From positions 1 through 33,636 of the forward strand of contig NZ_FOWX01000040.1 of NCBI RefSeq assembly GCF_900115555.1: 33,636 nt of DNA, read 5' to 3'. Shown one piece after another: positions 29,515 through 33,636 of this stretch; the first letter of the stretch is position 1, and every line of letters starts with the position of its first letter. Position numbers and translations under genes: made by a program. The stretch comes from Pseudomonas borbori (GTDB lineage: Bacteria; Pseudomonadota; Gammaproteobacteria; Pseudomonadales; Pseudomonadaceae). The notes beneath the pieces are model-generated. The model was given only the letters and a program-made list of their open reading frames with translations, had not been told where the DNA came from and did not search any database.

Positions 29515-31497
29515 TCACCTGGGCTTGGCGGATCGTTTGCGGCGGTTGGGTGATTCTATCGCCAGAAGCCCATTGCAGGTCGGGTACTGGGAACACGACC
29601 AGAACGGCCCGGACTTGCCCCTGCGCTTGTGCATCGGCGCGTTGCAAACCGGGCAGGCTGGGCCCGCTGCGACGGGCACGGCCACAGTTAACTTAGCACT
29701 TCGTTCGACCAGTTGTGCAACCCAATGCGCTTGCTTGATGACGAAGGCCTCCAGAGACAGGCGTCCTGCCTCTATTTCGTCCAGTGCCTGCTCCCAGATC
29801 GCAGTCATGCCGGGGTCGGCGACTGCCTTGGGAACGGCTTCGATCAGGGTATGCGCGGTCGCCGAGGCAGACAGGGCGCGGTGCTTCTTCAGCAGATAGC
29901 CGTGATCGATAAGCCCCTTGATGATCGCCGCCCGGGTGGCCTCGGTGCCGATACCCGCGGTCTCCTTGAGCTTCTGCATCAGGCGCGGGTCATCGACCCA
30001 CTTGGCCACCTGTTTCATGGCCTTGACCAGATCGCCTTCGGTGAGAGGCCTCGGTGGCGCTGTTCGACGGTTTTTGAGTTCGACACCCTGCACCGGGCAA
30101 TGCGTTCCTTCGCGAAGTGCCGGCAGAACCTGGTTTTTCTCGGCGGGTTCGCACCCTTTGGGCTCATTGATCAGGCCTTTCCAGCCGAGGACACGGATCT
30201 GTTTGCCGACTGCGCGCAACCGATGCGTTGCGCATTCCAGGTGGGCCTCGGTCCGTTCGAATTCATGGTGCGGGAGAAACTGAGCCAGGTAGTTCGCGCG
30301 GATCAATTCGTAGACCGCCCGCTCACGGTCTGACAGGCGCGCAATGTCCACGGGGGCAGTGGTGGGAATGATCCCGTGGTGGGCGGTCACTTTCGCATCG
30401 CTCCACGCACGAGAGCGTAACGAGCAATCGAGGGACTGAAGGACAGGAAGCAGGGGCGGGTCGGTTTTCGCCAGCGCAGCGAGTACGAGGGAGGCTTCGG
30501 CAAACATGCTGTCCGGCAGGTGGCCGCAATCACTGCGAGGGTAGGTTGTCGCCTTGTGGGTCTCGTACAGCGACTGCGCGATATCCAGGGTCTCCTGCGC
30601 GCCCAGCCCGAGTCTGCGCGAACAGACGTCCTGCAGCGTACCCAGATCGAAGGGCAGGGGAGCGGCCTCGCGAACGTGTTCGGTATCCAGCGACAGCACG
30701 CTGGCCGTCCCTGCCGTGAGGATGGTTTTCACCGCCTGCTCGGCAACAGCATGCTGGATGCAGCGTCCGGCGCTATCGGCGGCATGATCCTGGGGTAGCC
30801 ATTTCGCGCTGAACGCGTGCCCTCCGGCGGAGAGTTGCACTTCCACCTCCCAGTACGGTGTCGGCACAAAAGCGGCAATGGCGCGATCACGCTCCACCAC
30901 CAGGCGCAAGGTCGGGGTTTGTACGCGTCCCACCGGCAAGACACCGTCATAGCCGGCGCGGCGCCCGAGCAGGGTAAACAGGCGGCTGAGGTTGATGCCG
31001 ACAAGCCAATCGGCGCGGGAGCGGGCGAGGGCCGAGTGGTAGAGAGGCAAGGTCTCCGCACCGGGTTTCAGCGAAGCCAGTGCCTTGCGGATGGAAGCTT
31101 CGTTCAGGGCCGATAGCCACAGACGTTGCACCGGTCCGCGGTAGCGACACCGCTCCAGGATTTCGCGAGCGATCATTTCGCCTTCCCGATCCGCGTCGGT
31201 GGCGATCACCACGGAATCTGCTTCGACGAGCAGACGCTGAACCACGCGGAACTGTTTCGCGGTCTTCGGCTTGACCTCCAGCTTCCATTGCGCCGGAATG
31301 ATCGGCAGCTGTTCCAGCGACCAATGCTTGTACTGCGCGCCGTAGGCCTCGGGTGGAGCGGCTTCCAGCAGGTGGCCGATGCACCAGGTGACGGCGCTAT
31401 CCGTGCCGATCAGGCACCCTTCGCCGCGCCGTGTGGCACCGAGCACCTTGGCGATATCCTTGCCCTGGGACGGTTTCTCGCACAGGTAGAGACGCAT
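29515..31497 (-). CDS. topB: DNA topoisomerase III (ICE type)
   Basis: The 660-residue type IA topoisomerase decatenates and relaxes DNA, probably during ICE replication or transfer. The Toprim domain is at the N-terminus (Glu7 in CEKPS, DADREGE at 101-107). The catalytic tyrosine is Tyr319 in TTYPRSDCGHLP. HHGIIPTT and GIGTEATRAAIIKGL follow, and a C-terminal zinc finger (CPVC...CSQYPTC) ends the protein. GGAG lies seven bases before the ATG. Length is as expected for ICE TopB and no lesion is seen. The usual upstream ICE genes are cut off by IS elements. Confidence 0.95.
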   Translation of the reverse strand: MRLYLCEKPSQGKDIAKVLGATRRGEGCLIGTDSAVTWCIGHLLEAAPPEAYGAQYKHWSLEQLPIIPAQWKLEVKPKTAKQFRVVQRLLVEADSVVIATDADREGEMIAREILERCRYRGPVQRLWLSALNEASIRKALASLKPGAETLPLYHSALARSRADWLVGINLSRLFTLLGRRAGYDGVLPVGRVQTPTLRLVVERDRAIAAFVPTPYWEVEVQLSAGGHAFSAKWLPQDHAADSAGRCIQHAVAEQAVKTILTAGTASVLSLDTEHVREAAPLPFDLGTLQDVCSRRLGLGAQETLDIAQSLYETHKATTYPRSDCGHLPDSMFAEASLVLAALAKTDPPLLPVLQSLDCSLRSRAWSDAKVTAHHGIIPTTAPVDIARLSDRERAVYELIRANYLAQFLPHHEFERTEAHLECATHRLRAVGKQIRVLGWKGLINEPKGCEPAEKNQVLPALREGTHCPVQGVELKNRRTAPPRPLTEGDLVKAMKQVAKWVDDPRLMQKLKETAGIGTEATRAAIIKGLIDHGYLLKKHRALSASATAHTLIEAVPKAVADPGMTAIWEQALDEIEAGRLSLEAFVIKQAHWVAQLVERSAKLTVAVPVAAGPACPVCNAPMHKRRGKSGPFWSCSQYPTCNGLLAIESPNRRKRSAKPR

Positions 31498-31739
31498 GTG
31501 CCTGCTCCGGATAGAGTTTCCGGGCAGGGTCGGTGGACGGCCTGCTGGGTAACTACAGGAAAGCCGAAGTGGCGGTCATCGAATTGAGGGGCGTCGCTCC
31601 GTGACCGGCAGAGACCGGCCCAGGCTGTGTGAAAGCGCGCTAAATACGTCGAAAACTGAGAGTCGCGGAGATTGCCTGTGGAATCAGCGGGCGGAAGCGC
31701 GAATCACCTTAGTCAGCTACATAGACGTTCGTAATACCG

Positions 31740-31765
31740 TTTGGGCCGCGTCAGCGGCCCAAACG
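31740..31765. repeat. Strong hairpin at the 3' end of the IS1182-like element
   Basis: GTTTGGGCCGC at 31740-31750 pairs perfectly with GCGGCCCAAAC at 31755-31765 around GTCA. No T run follows on either strand. It lies between the transposase remnant and the IS end and may protect the element from outside transcription. Confidence 0.6.
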
Positions 31766-31795
31766 GCTACTAACGGGCGAGCCAAGCGGCTGAAT

Positions 31796-32615
31796 TCACG
31801 CCCTGATCGCCTCAAGCAGTCCTGCGATGCCGAAGATGCTCATCATTCGTTTGAGGTTGTAGGCGAGCACATGAAGGCTCATTTCGGTACTTACCCGCGG
31901 AAGTGTTTGGCTCTGTTCGCGTTCGTCGTTGGCTCCGCCCAAGATGGGCTTCGCTGCTGGGTTCCAGGAAATCCATAGATCTGGCCTCATCCCCAGCAAG
32001 TACGGGGTATCCAGCTGAATAGACCAGTTGAACCCACGATGAACGCGAACGGAGCCAAGTGTTTTGGTCAGGAAGTGGGTGGCTCCCATCCAATATTTGA
32101 GCGTTCCAAAAGGATGCTCAACAGTCTGGCGGCGAACCTTCATCTTACCTGGGTCATGCTCCAGCCGAGCCTGCATCGCGTCGACTACCGCCTCATGCTC
32201 CCAGCGCTTCACACGGCGCTCCTTACCCGTAGTACATTACTTTTGCATTGAGCAGGACTGGCAGCCTGAGAAGTAGTAACAATGCAATAACATGCCGTCT
32301 TCCATCGACGAATGCCGCCTGGTTAGTAACTCCCCCGCAGGGCATCGATACTCGTCCGAGGCAATAAGACAGGTGAAATCCTGCTTGCCGAATCTGCCTT
32401 CGGCTTTGCTGCCAGATGTCAGGGGTTTCGGTACGAAGGTAGTGATGCCGGCTTGCTCGCAAGCAAGAATTTCCAGACCTTTGTAATAGCCTCGGTCGGC
32501 CACCACCGTTAGCAGGCCGTTGAAAAATTCGGCTTTAACTGCCCCAACCCGTTTGGATTGACGCTTTTTCAAGCGATTGGGCCTAACGGAGTCTACAACA
32601 GGCCTGGCCTCAGAG
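31796..32615 (-). pseudogene. IS1182-family transposase, disrupted C-terminal part
   Basis: The minus strand encodes the DDE core (LTVVADRGYYKGLEILACEQ, ITTFVPKPLTSGSKAEGRFG, CPAGELL) and, after an in-frame TAA at 32237-32239, CTTGKERRVKRWEHEAVVDA and RQTVEHPFGTLKYWMGATHF. It then ends STEMSLHVLAYNLKRMMSIF and LLEAIRA-stop. Three lesions are visible: the nonsense codon between SMQK and CTTGKERR, an in-frame 156-bp insertion after KTL, and loss of the N-terminal half where an IS5-family element is inserted. It is not functional. Confidence 0.85.
31909..32056. mobile_element. 148-bp MITE-like element with 8-bp target duplication
   Basis: GGCTCTGTTCGCGTTC at 31909-31924 and its inverted match at 32041-32056 (one mismatch) are terminal inverted repeats; similarity extends to about 24 bp. 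AAGTGTTT flanks both ends (31901-31908 and 32057-32064). The element codes for nothing, so it is non-autonomous. The GG ends and 8-bp duplication resemble ISL3- or IS1595-type mobilisation, which is unproven. Confidence 0.8.
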
Positions 32616-33636
32616 GGTGTAGACAAAATAATCAGGTTGTCAGGCGACGAAGGAGACGCCGGGCTTCTGCAAGCCAGACCCAAGCTTCCGAGACGCGCGT
32701 AAGACGGTCGTGATGCATGATGAGTGTGCGCGCCCGCTCGTTCCAGCCATGGCTTCGCTCCACCACCCAGCGCTTGGGGAGAACGACGAAGCCACTGGCA
32801 TCGGCCTTGATGGGGAATAGCTCGCCCTGACCCGAGTGATGCCAGAAGCCGCCGTTCCCATTAGCAGGGTGGCGGACAACTTCGACTGCGACTCCGTGCG
32901 TGTCGCGCAGGGTTTGCGCACACTGCCCTGCATAGCCGCCATCGACAAAGCACATCTGCACCGAGGGGTATTTCTCCTTAGCGGCGGCAACGACAGCATG
33001 AGCGGCATCTCGGTCTTGCACGCTGGCGGCGGTGACCGTCACCGCCAAGAGCAAGCCCAAGGTGTCGACCACCAAGTTGCGCTTGCGCCCCTTGACCTTC
33101 TTGCCGGCATCGAAGCCGTGTTCGCCGCCTTGCGGAGAACTGCGGGTGGATTGCGCATCCAGCACTGCCGCAGTCGGTGCGGCAGCGCGGTTCTCTCGCT
33201 CGCGCCACAGCTCGCGCAGACGATCGTGCATCTGCTCGAACTTGCCTTGCTTGCTCCACCGGCGAAAGGTCTTGTAGACGTTGTCCCAATGGGGGAAATC
33301 ACTCGGCAGCATCCGCCACGAGCAACCCGTGCGCACAACGTAGCAGCAGGCATCCACCATCAAACGCCGGCTATGTGTCGGTGGCACACCCTGAGTGTCA
33401 GGTCGATCGAACAGATCACTCACCATGGCCCATTCAGCATCGGTCAGGCAACTTGGGTAGCGCTGTTCGGGCTCATGCCGCCGATGCGCCGCAGTGTAGC
33501 CGTAGCGACGGCTCGTCGATACTGTGTCACGCTCGATCGCGGGCTTCTGTCGAGTGACCCCGGCAGCCCTGAGCGCCTGGCGCACCGTCGTTTTATTCAG
33601 CGACGTCCCGATCTGCTTCTCCACCGCGGCGGTGAC
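32616..33636 (-). mobile_element. IS5-family insertion sequence (runs off the window)
   Basis: The element carries a DDE transposase reading from the window edge to 32632. The left end lies a few bases below 32632, around AGGGTGTAGACAAAA, where similarity to the interrupted IS1182 transposase resumes; the exact terminal repeat cannot be set because the other end is not in the window. Confidence 0.65.
32632..33636 (-). CDS. IS5-family transposase (5' end outside window)
   Basis: The frame is open at the window edge (VTAAVEKQIGTSLNKTTVRQ), so the true start lies beyond 33636; 335 codons are visible. A short winged-helix-like N-terminus precedes YPSCLTDAEWAMVSDLF and the DDE core: first Asp in AAVLDAQSTRSS, second in CFVDGGYAG, and Glu in VVERSHGWNERARTL. 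RLMVDACCYVVRTGCSWRML and WDNVYKTFRRW are typical of the IS5 group. No disruption is visible. Confidence 0.88.
   Translation of the reverse strand, partial: VTAAVEKQIGTSLNKTTVRQALRAAGVTRQKPAIERDTVSTSRRYGYTAAHRRHEPEQRYPSCLTDAEWAMVSDLFDRPDTQGVPPTHSRRLMVDACCYVVRTGCSWRMLPSDFPHWDNVYKTFRRWSKQGKFEQMHDRLRELWRERENRAAAPTAAVLDAQSTRSSPQGGEHGFDAGKKVKGRKRNLVVDTLGLLLAVTVTAASVQDRDAAHAVVAAAKEKYPSVQMCFVDGGYAGQCAQTLRDTHGVAVEVVRHPANGNGGFWHHSGQGELFPIKADASGFVVLPKRWVVERSHGWNERARTLIMHHDRLTRVSEAWVWLAEARRLLRRLTT

Larger units (their letters stand above)
31617..32615 (-). mobile_element. Decayed IS1182-family element, 3' part
   Basis: Its outer end is the terminal repeat GGCCCAGGCTGTGTGAAAGCG at 31617-31637, nearly the same as the end of the left IS1182 copy. 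Inside are a transposase remnant (31796-32615), a hairpin at 31740-31765 and a MITE-like insertion. The 5' part is cut off by an IS5-family element; the exact junction near 32615 is not certain. Confidence 0.7.

Noticed and set aside
1..33636. CRISPR arrays, tRNA genes, rRNA or integrase attachment sites
   Set aside because: No regularly spaced repeats, no tRNA-like cloverleaf and no integrase gene were seen; the ICE ends are outside the window.

Overview
The window is a GC-rich stretch of an integrative and conjugative element (ICE) of the PFGI-1/ICEclc class, as carried by Pseudomonas and related Gammaproteobacteria. The call rests on a nearly complete G-type (MPF_G) type IV secretion system (T4SS) in its usual gene order, together with radC, topB, a DUF3577/STY4534-type ICE gene, ardC and a DUF3742 gene. 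No integrase, attachment site, relaxase, tRNA or rRNA is visible, so the window is an internal ICE segment. Nearly all ICE genes are on the minus strand and read from high to low coordinates.

Right end (about 31.6-33.6 kb): a decayed IS1182-family element holds a nonsense codon, is interrupted by an IS5-family element that runs off the window, and carries a 148-bp MITE-like insertion. Next come topB (31.5-29.5 kb), a small plus-strand gene, an XRE repressor with probable operators, the STY4534-type gene, two small conserved genes, radC and a gene with a frameshifted start. The T4SS begins at 25.0 kb: pilL, a coiled-coil protein, a TIGR03759-like CxxC protein, a lytic transglycosylase, TIGR03765, the TraD coupling ATPase and TIGR03747. 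A hipBA toxin-antitoxin pair on the plus strand then breaks the T4SS (17.4-19.1 kb). A second block continues with RAQPRD, TIGR03758, 03745, 03750, 03746, 03749, 03752, lipoprotein 03751 and the TraC/VirB4 ATPase (17.2-9.8 kb).

A cargo patch (9.7-7.4 kb) follows: a small unknown gene, an HU protein, a frameshifted TraR/DksA gene, hicAB and a C-terminal dnaE2 remnant. It sits where a TIGR03757 gene is normally expected. The last T4SS block (7.3-3.0 kb) is a possible 49-aa gene, TIGR03756 (TraU-like), TIGR03755, a small membrane protein and TraG, convergent with DUF3742. The left end holds an unknown small gene and ardC, then a truncated IS1182-family element at the window edge.

The most interesting signals are non-coding. 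A 130-bp promoter-leader module occurs twice (2.3 and 28.1 kb), and all four of its stems are unchanged while about 20 other positions differ. Four separate genes (ardC, the 108-aa gene, radC and the STY4534-type gene) each have a GC-rich hairpin 34-41 nt upstream of the start, which recalls the described radC RNA motif. The first T4SS gene, pilL, has its ribosome binding site inside an 11-bp perfect stem. Together these suggest that establishment and anti-restriction genes are co-regulated at RNA level and that entry into T4SS expression is controlled at translation.
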